64,000 bases of DNA from Numidum massiliense. GTDB lineage: Bacteria; Bacillota; Bacilli; Thermoactinomycetales; Novibacillaceae. A program made the position numbers and the translations under genes. The first letter of the stretch is position 1. Each line of letters begins with the position of its first letter. This document shows, piece after piece, positions 46,083 through 54,560 of this stretch. Location of the stretch: positions 124,001 to 188,000 of the forward strand of contig NZ_CTDZ01000009.1 in the NCBI RefSeq assembly GCF_001375555.1, written 5' to 3'. The notes beneath the pieces were generated by a model that ran no database searches, had not been told where the DNA came from, and saw nothing but the letters and a program-made list of their open reading frames with translations.

Positions 46083-46790
46083 GTGAAAGGTACAAAAGTT
46101 TTTTTTATCGTGGTAGCCACAATCATTTTGATGAAATTACCTGTCGTCGGACCGTTTCTGCGCGTGTTTGACACGATGATTCACGAAACGGGTCACGCGT
46201 TAACTGTGCTAATGACGAACGGGACCGTCTACCGCATTGAGCTGTTTTCCAATACGGAAGGCGTGACGGTGGCGAGTGCGTTCTCGTTTTGGGGGCGATT
46301 GTGGACAGGGCTCGCCGGATATGTGTTTTCTTCCGTCGCAGCAGTTGTTTTTGCCTTTTTATGGCGGATGAAAAAGTATAAAACATTCCTTAGCATATTA
46401 CTCATTTTTGCCACTGCTAACCTCGTCTTATGGGTACGCAACTTTTATGGCATTGTGTGGTTGGTCGTTTTTATCGCGCTTTTAGTCGTGCTGCTAAGGC
46501 AAAAAGAAACAGACAACTTTGCGACGATTACGTTAGCCTTGCTGACGTTGCAACTCACTAGTTCGGTACTGTCTGCGTTTGACATTTTTTATCTCAGTTT
46601 ATTTCGCGCCCATGCGGCGGGCGATGCGACGATATTAAAACAATTGACCGGGATCCCGACGTTTTTGTGGGGCGTCCTCTTTTTGGTGCAAGCGGTGGTG
46701 CTCGGTTATTTAGCAATTAAACTGATCGTTCCAAGATCGCAACCGCGTCCACAGACGGCTGAACCAGCGGATCCGTTTTATACGGAGTAA
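46083..46790 (+). CDS. M50B-like membrane metalloprotease family protein
   Basis: A 235-residue protein with a zinc-protease motif HETGH (about residues 37-41) in the first third and six or more hydrophobic segments. The second metal ligand site typical of site-2 proteases (NxxPxxxxDG) is not visible. This fits the M50B-like family, whose members are widespread in Bacillales with unproven proteolysis. GTG 46083 lies behind AAGGGG. It stands alone between intergenic stretches. Confidence 0.78.
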   Translation: MKGTKVFFIVVATIILMKLPVVGPFLRVFDTMIHETGHALTVLMTNGTVYRIELFSNTEGVTVASAFSFWGRLWTGLAGYVFSSVAAVVFAFLWRMKKYKTFLSILLIFATANLVLWVRNFYGIVWLVVFIALLVVLLRQKETDNFATITLALLTLQLTSSVLSAFDIFYLSLFRAHAAGDATILKQLTGIPTFLWGVLFLVQAVVLGYLAIKLIVPRSQPRPQTAEPADPFYTE

Positions 46791-47057
46791 TGCCCGTCAC
46801 TTGCGCGAGAATTTTATCGGCAGTTCCGCGGGCACTTTACCGGTGGTTCCCATAAGTAACTAGACTGTACGATGCGGAGTAGTCGCAGATGGCATTGGAA
46901 GGCATGACAACATCTAGTCTAAAAAACCATCTTTACTATTGATGAAGCATTTAAACGCTTTAAGCGGTTTTAAAGAAGGGCTTCTCGTAAATACAACTGA
47001 ACAAGGAGGGAGCCGTTACTGGAAAACACGCAACCGCTTGTAAGTTTTTCGTAACGG
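46791..47057. other. Intergenic stretch, no gene seen
   Basis: There is no convincing frame. AAGGAGGG near 47004 is followed only by an 11-codon frame without a normal start that ends at TAA 47052, directly before the next gene. It may be a stray ribosome binding site or a leader. Confidence 0.3.
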
Positions 47058-47996
47058 ATGAGGATGGCATTTGAAATAAAACGGTACCCAGAATGGTCGT
47101 TTTCCCAGTCGCGGGAGCAAATGTTTCAGGAATGTTTGCGGAAGTACTACTATCATTACTATGCCTCGCACAACGGTTGGTTAGTAGAATTAGCTACCCC
47201 ACTACAAATGAAGGCCTACCGCCTGAAGCAAATGACGAATCTTTACTTACTTTTTGGTACTGCTGTCCACCGTGCCTGTGAACACGTGATCGATCAATGG
47301 GTCACTCACAACGTATTGCCAACACTTACCACCTTGCATGACGGTGTTAGATTGATGTTGAACCGCGCATATGTCCAATCGTTGGATCAGCAGCTGTGGA
47401 AAAAGCAGCCGAAGCGACAGAACATGCTCGTGGAAATGTATTATGACGGGGGCATCCGTCAGGAAAAAATCGACCGCATCAAAGAGCGGCAGCACAGCTG
47501 TCTCGAAAACTTGTTGGCGAGTCGGACACTCTCCGAACTGACTAAATCTAACGAGATGAAAGTCGTTGAACGAGAAAAAATGAATACGATGCTTGTGGAC
47601 GAGACGAAAGTATATGTGAAAATAGACTTGCTGTATCGACGAGATTGGGAGAATGTCGTCATCGTCGATTGGAAGACGGGAAGGGTAAACGGAAGCGACG
47701 ACGAGCAGCTTTTTTTATACGCTCTTTACGTGCATGAGAATTATAGTGTTCCTTTTGAAAATATGGAATTACGAACGGAATACTTGCTAAGTGGCAAAAG
47801 TCGCTCGATCGACGTTACCGCACAGCAAATCGAAGAAGTGAAAGATCACATCAAACAGAGCGTGGCAGAAATGAAGGGATTATTAGCCGATGAGTATTGG
47901 AATCGGCCGAAAGAGATGTCACAGTTCACCCCACAACCGTCCCAGCGCACGTGCCGTTACTGTAACTTCCGGGAAATCTGTGATGACGCTATTTAG
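47058..47996 (+). CDS. PD-(D/E)XK nuclease with Cas4/AddB-type iron-sulfur cysteines
   Basis: A 312-residue RecB-family nuclease-like protein. Visible are an N-terminal Cys at about residue 26, GTAVHRACEHV (motif I His), the catalytic D-x-K in VDWKTG (D204, K206) and a C-terminal C-x2-C-x5-C at 299-308. One early and three late cysteines form a [4Fe-4S] cluster in Cas4, AddB and related enzymes. No cas genes, helicase partner or CRISPR are adjacent, so it is an orphan member; a DNA repair or defence role is inferred. The start may be ATG 47058 or 47064; neither has a clear site. Confidence 0.82.
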   Translation: MRMAFEIKRYPEWSFSQSREQMFQECLRKYYYHYYASHNGWLVELATPLQMKAYRLKQMTNLYLLFGTAVHRACEHVIDQWVTHNVLPTLTTLHDGVRLMLNRAYVQSLDQQLWKKQPKRQNMLVEMYYDGGIRQEKIDRIKERQHSCLENLLASRTLSELTKSNEMKVVEREKMNTMLVDETKVYVKIDLLYRRDWENVVIVDWKTGRVNGSDDEQLFLYALYVHENYSVPFENMELRTEYLLSGKSRSIDVTAQQIEEVKDHIKQSVAEMKGLLADEYWNRPKEMSQFTPQPSQRTCRYCNFREICDDAI

Positions 47997-48163
47997 GATG
48001 AGATGAGAAAACTTTGAGAATATGAATTTCCTCGAAATTAGTGTGTCGCCCGCCCGTGGCGTTAGCGGATGGGAATTTTGTGTTGGATATTGGAGTTAAA
48101 AATGTTATGGTAAGAGATGTGTCAAAAATACATAGTTAGAAAGGTTCGAAAGGGCGGAAATCG

Positions 48164-49111
48164 ATGGGGAAACGATTTTTATTCGGGCTAATCGCGTTGG
48201 CGCTGCTACTGTTTGTAGGTTGTAGCAAAAATGACGCGGCCCCGAAGGATGTAGACAAGGAAAAAGAAGTGACGGAAAAGGAGAAATCGAAGGATAAGGA
48301 AAAAGAGGAAAAGGCAAAAAAGGAAGATTCAGCGGGTAATCGCGACGGTGACAGTGACGAAGATGCTGACGACGCTAGCGAGGGAGACGACGCGGACGAG
48401 GAGGAAGACGACAAGTCCGCTGAAAATAAACCCAATACGGAAACACCTGAGTGGAAAGATATTTCGTCCGTTGACGAGTTGTTAAGTGACGGAGAATTTG
48501 ACGTGAAAGTCATGGAGATTGGCGTGTCGCCAGACGTCGCAAAGGAAATGGACAAAATCACGAAGAAATTCGAAGCGAGTGTTGCCAAGGATCCGCAATG
48601 GTTCAACGATTATATGAAAAAGCATCACCCGAACCCGCTGCCCTACCACAAAAACTTTGGTATAACGAAAGAAGAGTACGAGCAAATTTTGAAGTTAGAC
48701 GAACTGTCGACTCTTAACCAAACGGGTAAGGGTAAGATTACGGTGAAAAAGTCGGCGAATCAAATCGTCATTAAAGGTACGGATACAGGCCTAATCGACA
48801 ATATCGCGATTGATCTAAAGAAAGACACAGTGAAGACGGATCTTGGAGAGCTCGAGCGCGGTAAGGATTTGAAAGCCTCCCCCGATCAAAAAATTACGGG
48901 TCCTTGGAACGCTTTCTATTGGAAGCTGGAAGATGCAAATATTGACATGAGCAAGATGGACCTTAGTAACATCGACGAAAACACAGAAGTGAAGTCGGTG
49001 AAGCTCAACATTGGCCAGTTGGAAGAAACGAAAGAGACGATCATCTTGTTGCAATATAAGGAACTAAAAGACGGCGGGCAAGCCTCTAAAGATGAAATGA
49101 TCATCTTTTAA
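48164..49111 (+). CDS. Lipoprotein with a charged low-complexity linker
   Basis: A 315-residue lipoprotein with signal helix and lipobox FVGC. Residues about 25-95 are a disordered tract, first Lys/Glu-rich, then Asp/Glu-rich (DSDEDADDASEGDDADEEED), that would act as a spacer from the membrane. The C-terminal 210 residues are folded and end in beta-strand-like sequence (VKSVKLNIGQLEETKETIIL). I recognise no named family. A strong terminator follows 41 nt after the stop, so it is a one-gene unit. Confidence 0.82.
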   Translation: MGKRFLFGLIALALLLFVGCSKNDAAPKDVDKEKEVTEKEKSKDKEKEEKAKKEDSAGNRDGDSDEDADDASEGDDADEEEDDKSAENKPNTETPEWKDISSVDELLSDGEFDVKVMEIGVSPDVAKEMDKITKKFEASVAKDPQWFNDYMKKHHPNPLPYHKNFGITKEEYEQILKLDELSTLNQTGKGKITVKKSANQIVIKGTDTGLIDNIAIDLKKDTVKTDLGELERGKDLKASPDQKITGPWNAFYWKLEDANIDMSKMDLSNIDENTEVKSVKLNIGQLEETKETIILLQYKELKDGGQASKDEMIIF

Positions 49112-49151
49112 CAACATATTACACAGCCCAAACAGTTAACGACAAACTGTG

Positions 49152-49222
49152 AGCGGCCCCTCGTTCTCACATGCGTACACTGAATAAAGGTACGAAAAAA
49201 TGGGAGCGAGGGGTCGCTTTTT
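49152..49222 (+). terminator. Strong rho-independent terminator
   Basis: AGCGGCCCCTCG near 49152 pairs with CGAGGGGTCGCT near 49207, followed by nine T. It ends the lipoprotein transcript. Confidence 0.85.
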
Positions 49223-49259
49223 TTTTGATCGGCCACGGTAACCATTTTGGGGACATCTG

Positions 49260-49523
49260 TTGTTGCGGCAGGAAACACATAAGACGCGCGCTGGCGCGAC
49301 AGTTACCGTAAAGTGGGGGAAAACGGTACTCGGTAAGGCGAATACGGACAAAAAAGAGAACTTCACGGTGAAAATAAAGGCGCAAAAGGCGGGCGCAATC
49401 TTGGCAGTGACTGCAAAGGCTGCTGAGACGAAACTGGTGAAAAGCCAAACGAGCAAGACGGCGATAGTGAAAATAAAATTAAAAGTAAAAGTGAAAGCTA
49501 TCAGATCATGTCACAAAACGTGA
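49260..49523 (+). pseudogene. Fragment of a bacterial Ig-like repeat surface protein
   Basis: A frame of 87 codons contains AGATVTVKWGKTVLGKANTD and NFTVKIKAQKAGAILAVTAK. These are the pattern of the Ig-like repeats found in tandem in large Firmicute surface proteins. There is no signal peptide, no second repeat and a Lys-rich random-looking tail, so it is best read as a remnant of a larger gene. No good ribosome binding site precedes it. Confidence 0.45.
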
Positions 49524-49845
49524 AGTATCATAAAAACAGTTTTCATACATGGAACCTTTCTTTCCCGCGGGACGTCTTATTTAGGAGAAACAATATGGGA
49601 AGAATAGTATAAGACGTTTCGCGGACCATTTTTCTGTGGATCTGTTATCGTCCGATCGAAGACTGTTACCTTTTGATAACCTATTTTTGTTAAAAAGAAG
49701 TACTTTTTGTGAACTTACAATTTCGCAGGCGAATGATTTTGTCGAACTGGACGTCATTTGAATCTTACGCCACAAAAAAAACGTTATAATATGTGATATG
49801 ACATTAAGTGACAAATAAGAAGCAACAACAACGGGAGCGAAAACG

Positions 49846-50541
49846 ATGAAAAAGATTAGTTTTATATTATTATCTGGCGGTATTGGCACGCGGATGAAGA
49901 TGAACGTTCCGAAGCAATTTTTATTACTCGGGGGAAAACCGACGATCGTGCACGTCTTGGAAAAGCTAGAAACGATAGAACAAATAAGTGAGATTATAAT
50001 TCCTTCACCGGAAAACCACCTGTTTGAAACGAAGCGAATTATTAAGAGTTACCAGTTTACCAAACCGATTAAAGTGATTGAAGGGGGTGGCACGCGGCAA
50101 GAATCGACGTATTTTGCATTAAAACACGTGACAAATGACACGGTCGTCGTTCATGAAGCTGTGAGACCTTTCGTTACGAAGGATGAGTTCATGAAACTGA
50201 TCAACTGTCCAGACGAAAACGCAACCTACGGACTCGATATTCCGTTTACCGTGCTCGAAGGTAGTGCGTACATCGAGAAAAACTTGGAACGCGACAAGCT
50301 GATCAACATACAGTTACCGCAGAAATTTAATGCAAAGGCGTTCCTTGCCGCCCACGAACAGGCCCGCGCGGAGGGAGAACATTTTACCGAAGACGCAAGT
50401 CTATTTTTCAAATACAACGGCGGCAAAATTAAAGTTCTCGAAGGAACCGAGTACAATATTAAAATTACGAAGCCGCTCGATCGAAAAATTGCCGAAATTA
50501 TCTACAGCGACTTTGTGTTGGGGAGGAGCAAATTATCATGA
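49846..50541 (+). CDS. IspD/TarI-family cytidylyltransferase
   Basis: A 231-residue nucleotidyltransferase. The N-terminal LSGGIGTRMKMNVPKQF carries the CTP-binding loop, and VHEAVRPFV, EDASLFF and YNIKIT match the IspD/TarI family. Replacement of the usual VHDAARP by VHEAVRP and the following SDR favour a sugar-alcohol substrate over the isoprenoid one. A TATAAT lies at 49785-49790, with a poor -35. The last codons overlap the next gene in ATGA. TarI-like activity (CTP + ribitol 5-phosphate to CDP-ribitol) is likely but not certain. Confidence 0.85.
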   Translation: MKKISFILLSGGIGTRMKMNVPKQFLLLGGKPTIVHVLEKLETIEQISEIIIPSPENHLFETKRIIKSYQFTKPIKVIEGGGTRQESTYFALKHVTNDTVVVHEAVRPFVTKDEFMKLINCPDENATYGLDIPFTVLEGSAYIEKNLERDKLINIQLPQKFNAKAFLAAHEQARAEGEHFTEDASLFFKYNGGKIKVLEGTEYNIKITKPLDRKIAEIIYSDFVLGRSKLS

Positions 50542-51314
50542 AAACGTGTATTGTAACAGGTGCGAGCCGCGGGATCGGACGAGCCATCGCCATAACCTTA
50601 AGTCAGCGGGACGACATCGCCAACATTGTGTTACTGGCGCGTAGTCAGAAAGGGTTGGACGAGACGGTCAAACTGATGAACCCGAACAAGAACATTTACG
50701 CCGATAGCATCGATCTAACAAACTATGATCACGTCGAAAAAAAAGTAGCGGCAATCGGGAAAGAGTTCGGGACGATCGATTTACTGCTGAACGTCCAAGG
50801 GTATGCGGAACCGAAGTCTTTGCTGGAAACGACGGTCGATAACTGGGAGACGACGTACAAAGTTAACGTCCACTCCGTGTTTCTACTCACGCGAGAAGTC
50901 GTGAAATACATGAAAAAGACCGGCGGAAAGATTTTAAATGTCGCTTCGACGGCGGGTTCTAGTTCGCGCCCCGGTTGGCTCGCTTATGCTTCTTCTAAAG
51001 CGGCGATCATTAGTATGTCACAAACGTTGTCAGACGAGTTAATGGAGTACGGGATCAAAGTGTACTGTGTGTCTCCGGGAAGATGTGCGACAGAATTGCG
51101 CAGAACGCTCGCGCCTGACGAAGATCAATCGAAAATTATGCAGCCCGAGCACGTCGCCGAAGTCGTGAACAGCTTAATTTCCGAGTACGGCATGTGCTTA
51201 GACGGGCAAAACGTCGTCATTCGACAGCAGCCTCTCTTACAGACCGTCCATGCCACGGACGTTTCCGAAGTAGAAGAGTCCGGGCTAAAAACAAAAGAAT
51301 CGGTTGTCGGTTAA
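50538..51314 (+). CDS. Short-chain dehydrogenase/reductase coupled to the cytidylyltransferase
   Basis: A 258-residue SDR. The cofactor loop TGASRGIG starts at residue 7, a structural N is in LLLNVQG, and the catalytic Ser and Tyr-x3-Lys are in VASTAGSS and YASSKAA. It is translationally coupled to the IspD-like gene by ATGA. In Haemophilus Bcs1/Acs1 a cytidylyltransferase and an SDR are fused and make CDP-ribitol from ribulose 5-phosphate; this pair has the same two parts as separate proteins. Usual Gram-positive loci use the zinc-type dehydrogenase TarJ instead. No teichoic acid polymerase is nearby. Confidence 0.88.
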   Translation: MKTCIVTGASRGIGRAIAITLSQRDDIANIVLLARSQKGLDETVKLMNPNKNIYADSIDLTNYDHVEKKVAAIGKEFGTIDLLLNVQGYAEPKSLLETTVDNWETTYKVNVHSVFLLTREVVKYMKKTGGKILNVASTAGSSSRPGWLAYASSKAAIISMSQTLSDELMEYGIKVYCVSPGRCATELRRTLAPDEDQSKIMQPEHVAEVVNSLISEYGMCLDGQNVVIRQQPLLQTVHATDVSEVEESGLKTKESVVG

Positions 51315-51406
51315 GCGAGCGAAATGAATCGCGAGGGATTAATCCTACGTGAACGGGGGGATTGATCCCCTTCTTTGTAAAAAAATAAAAAAACTGTCCA
51401 TGAAAC

Positions 51407-51438
51407 ATCCCGCTTCATCGTGTGGTGCGGGTGTTTTT
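51407..51438 (+). terminator. Possible terminator after the SDR gene
   Basis: CCCGC and GCGGG pair around a 13-nt loop and are followed by TGTTTTT. The stem is short, so confidence is limited. Confidence 0.4.
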
Positions 51439-51582
51439 ACTATTAGCCGGACTGTTAGTCCCGATGACCGTCTCCTGTTCTGCCGTCCTCGCATTGCGAA
51501 ACGCGGGAAGATACTATAAGATAAATCCGTCAGCGAAGATGTTCCCCGTATCGTGAGAAGTGGGGGTAACAGTGGGGTGAAC

Positions 51583-52446
51583 ATGGACGGTATGGAAAAA
51601 GACGTCACAGGCAAAATACAAAGTGAAAAGACAGGCCGTACGCCAAGTAAGATGATGGGGAGGGCACAGACAGGCGCGATGCAGAGCGAAGTCACTGACC
51701 CGATGCAAAAGGTTATTGACGTTTGTCTGCTCGCGGGGCGCATCATGATGCAAAGCGGCGCGGAAACGTATCGGGTGGAGGATACGATGACGCGGATGGC
51801 GGCGTCTTGTGGCATAAAAAATGCCCAAACCTTTGTCATACCGACCGGCATTATCTTGTCGATCGAAGGTTTAAACAATCCGACGCATCTCGCAAGAATA
51901 AACGAGCGCTCTACAGATCTGGAAAAAGTGGCACGGGTGAATCACATCTCGCGAAAGATGGCGGGCGGTGAGTTGTCGGTCGAAGAAGCGTATCAGGCGT
52001 TAACGGAACTACATACCGCAAATTTATCCTTCCCTATTTGGCTGCAAATAACAGCTGCTGCACTCGCGAGCGGCTGCTTTTTAATCATGTTTAAAGGGGT
52101 GTGGAGCGATTTCTTTTCCGCTGTATGCGTCGGCGGGATCGGTTTTTCTACTTTATTGATCATTCACCACTTTACAAAGGTGAAGTTTTTTGCCGAGTTT
52201 ATCGCTTCGCTCGTGATCGGCATCGTCTCGGTATCGCTCGTCTCATACGGCGTTGGCGAACAACTCGATAAAATAATCATCGGTTCCGTGATGCCGCTCG
52301 TGCCGGGGCTTTTAATCACGAATGCGGTGCGCGATTTAATGGCGGGGCATTTTGTGTCCGGACTGTCGAAAGGTGCTGAGGCGTTTTTCACAGCTTTTGC
52401 GATCGGCGCGGGAGTGGCGGTTATTTTTTCTTTTCATGCGGTGTAG
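51583..52446 (+). CDS. Threonine/serine exporter family protein, large subunit (YjjP-like)
   Basis: A 287-residue protein matching the N-terminal half of ThrE. The soluble domain has AGRIMMQSGAETYRVEDTM and VIPTGIILS, followed by five hydrophobic helices with PGLLITNAVRDLMAGH near the end. ATG 51583 is a likely start because GGGGTG lies just upstream; the first 40 residues are a charged tract outside the family core. It pairs with the next gene, as in the E. coli YjjP/YjjB pair, to export a small acid or amino acid. Confidence 0.88.
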   Translation: MDGMEKDVTGKIQSEKTGRTPSKMMGRAQTGAMQSEVTDPMQKVIDVCLLAGRIMMQSGAETYRVEDTMTRMAASCGIKNAQTFVIPTGIILSIEGLNNPTHLARINERSTDLEKVARVNHISRKMAGGELSVEEAYQALTELHTANLSFPIWLQITAAALASGCFLIMFKGVWSDFFSAVCVGGIGFSTLLIIHHFTKVKFFAEFIASLVIGIVSVSLVSYGVGEQLDKIIIGSVMPLVPGLLITNAVRDLMAGHFVSGLSKGAEAFFTAFAIGAGVAVIFSFHAV

Positions 52447-52458
52447 GAGGATGTATGA

Positions 52459-52920
52459 ATGGGCGAATTACTCCATGTACTTATACAATTTATGTTAAGT
52501 TTTATTGCCTCGATGGGATTCGGGATTATATTCAATGCACCGCGCAAATCGTTACTCCAGTGTGGGGTTGTCGGCAGCGTTGGCTGGGTTCCGTACATCT
52601 TACTCGTCGATGCGGGAGTCGACGCCGTGCAAGCCTCTTTCGTCGGCGCCTTTGCCGTCGCTTTAATCGGGCACGTAATGGCTAAAACATATAGAACCCC
52701 CGTGATTATTTTCAGTGTCGCCGGCATTATTCCACTCGTTCCCGGGGGCTTGTCCTACGATACGATGCGCCATGCGGCGAGCAATGAATACTTGGCGGCG
52801 ATCCCTTTGGCGGCCAAAGCATTCATGATTTCCGGCGCTATTGCGATGGGGCTCGTTTTTGCCGAAGTATTCGTGCAGTTGGTGCTTAAGAGTAAAGAAG
52901 CGTTAAAGCGGCGTGTTTAG
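52459..52920 (+). CDS. Threonine/serine exporter family protein, small subunit (YjjB-like)
   Basis: A 153-residue protein with four to five helices, matching the C-terminal half of ThrE. FNAPRKSLLQCGVVGSVGW and the IIPLVPGGLSY loop are characteristic. It starts 12 nt after the larger subunit. The following 200 nt hold low-complexity CAGCAA/CCATTAGC repeats and a run of eight T near 53024 that may end the transcript. Confidence 0.88.
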   Translation: MGELLHVLIQFMLSFIASMGFGIIFNAPRKSLLQCGVVGSVGWVPYILLVDAGVDAVQASFVGAFAVALIGHVMAKTYRTPVIIFSVAGIIPLVPGGLSYDTMRHAASNEYLAAIPLAAKAFMISGAIAMGLVFAEVFVQLVLKSKEALKRRV

Positions 52921-53043
52921 GTTAGCAGTATGGACAACTTTGCAATCAGCAATACCAATCAGCAAAATCAGCAACACCCATTAGCAATACCCATTAGCAC
53001 CCATCAGCGATCTCGATGAGGCTTTTTTTTCTACCCTTCGATT

Positions 53044-53073
53044 CGAACTGGTGTTCGCTGACCGACTTTGACA
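53044..53073 (+). promoter_or_regulatory. SOS (LexA) box and promoter of the sigma factor-helicase operon
   Basis: CGAACTGGTGTTCG at 53044-53057 has perfect 5-bp arms of the Gram-positive LexA box (CGAAC-N4-GTTCG). CTGACCGACT follows and a TTGACA -35 begins at 53068. The -10 is weak. The same order and the same 24-nt distance occur at 60844-60873. Confidence 0.65.
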
Positions 53074-53136
53074 GGTAGGGGGTGTTAACATGTGTACATC
53101 AACGTGACGCGACCAAGCGACTGACTGGAGGTTGGG

Positions 53137-54543
53137 ATGATGCAACATTTACTTTTTAAACTGCAATCGTTTGAAAGCTATTACCCAGATAAAAGCGAGA
53201 TTCGTTTATCCGAGGCGCGAGACCTAATCGAGCAAATGATCGGTGTAAAAGTTGACGCGGCGTATGTAATATCTTTTTTACGGGAAAAGGGATATATGCA
53301 TATTGCCGAGGATCAGCCGAAAAGTGGCGAGTTACGCTTAAATGATATTCATACGACGCGAAACAGTTCAGAAGAATCCCCGAGTGCAATGGAAGAAACA
53401 GAAGCTTCCGCTTCAAAGGTCTACGACGCGTTCGATTTAGAGTTAGATGACATCCTTGCGCTCGACTGGCAGCCCCAGCGTGTGTCCAAAGTGAGGGGTG
53501 CTAGCCATACAAATGAAGCAAGTATCGAGGCAAGTATCGAACCAAATATCGAAGCAGGTGTTCACAAAAGCTGCGACGTCGCTGTAAGCGGTGCCCACAA
53601 AGGTCGCGAAACTGTCGCCATTCGAGAGGGGGGCGTCGCCAGTAGGAACGAAGCCGTCGAAGGGGCTCATCATTCAAAAAAGAACAGCATGGACGAATAT
53701 GCGACCAACGACATGCTCCTACGCGCCTACCTCCTTCATGGGGAAGAAGACGCCTTAGAGGCACTCATTCGAAATAACGAGCGGCTCGTGTATAAATATG
53801 CCATCAGATATAAGAACTACATGTCGCACAGTTTAGCGATCGACGACCTCGTTTCCGAAGGGAAGATCGGGTTAATGCAAGCGATCGAGCGGTTCGACCT
53901 GTCTAAGGGTAGGGAGTTTTCTACATATGCCGTTTGGTGGATCCGCCAGCGCATGACCCGAGCAATCTTTGATACTGGCACCCTCGTTCGCATTCCTGTG
54001 CACATGTGTGAAACGGTACGAAAGATCAAACGGGCGGAACAGTCGTACTTAATCAAGCAGCAGGAGCCGAATATAGCGGCCATTTGCGAGGAACTAGACA
54101 TCTCCCCGGACACATATGAACGTGCCAAACTCATTGACCACCGCTTTTTGACAATGCCCTCCCTCGAACAAGACGTTTCCGACGGGGATGGAGACAGTCA
54201 ACTCGGGCAGTTTGTGTCGGCAGATACGCACGCGCTCGTCGGCGATTATGGGGATGCGTACGCGAATCCATCGTTACAAATCGAGAGGGGCGACGTTCGC
54301 GAGCGCTTGCAGCAAGCGCTAACGAGTTACTTAAAACCACGAGAACGCGATGTGTTGTTAGAACGGTTTGGATTTCACGACGATCAGCCAAAAACGCTTG
54401 AGCAGATCGGGCAATTGCACGGCTTGACGCGAGAGCGCATCCGTCAAATCGAAGCGAAAGCGCTGCATCGATTACGTAAGCTTATCGGGCGCAAAAACGA
54501 ACGAAACGACTGGCTTTGGCCAGAAGTCTCTTACGGGGTGTGA
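53137..54543 (+). CDS. Sigma-70 family factor with an extra N-terminal domain
   Basis: A 468-residue protein. About residues 1-65 form a small helical domain with conserved-looking LSEARDLIEQMIGV. A low-complexity linker of about 120 residues follows (repeats SIEASIEPNIEAG). The sigma core starts near 188: region 2 with NNERLVYKYAIRYKN, DLVSEGKIGLMQAIERFD and STYAVWWIRQRMTRAI (about 260-275), region 3, and region 4 with LTRERIRQIEAKALHRLRKL near 429. No region 1.1 is seen, so it is an alternative factor of the SigA-like group rather than the housekeeping one. ATG 53137 has GGAGG 5 nt upstream. The helicase gene begins 17 nt after its stop. An SOS box lies upstream. Confidence 0.88.
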   Translation: MMQHLLFKLQSFESYYPDKSEIRLSEARDLIEQMIGVKVDAAYVISFLREKGYMHIAEDQPKSGELRLNDIHTTRNSSEESPSAMEETEASASKVYDAFDLELDDILALDWQPQRVSKVRGASHTNEASIEASIEPNIEAGVHKSCDVAVSGAHKGRETVAIREGGVASRNEAVEGAHHSKKNSMDEYATNDMLLRAYLLHGEEDALEALIRNNERLVYKYAIRYKNYMSHSLAIDDLVSEGKIGLMQAIERFDLSKGREFSTYAVWWIRQRMTRAIFDTGTLVRIPVHMCETVRKIKRAEQSYLIKQQEPNIAAICEELDISPDTYERAKLIDHRFLTMPSLEQDVSDGDGDSQLGQFVSADTHALVGDYGDAYANPSLQIERGDVRERLQQALTSYLKPRERDVLLERFGFHDDQPKTLEQIGQLHGLTRERIRQIEAKALHRLRKLIGRKNERNDWLWPEVSYGV

Positions 54544-54560
54544 TAGGGGTGGATCTGAAA

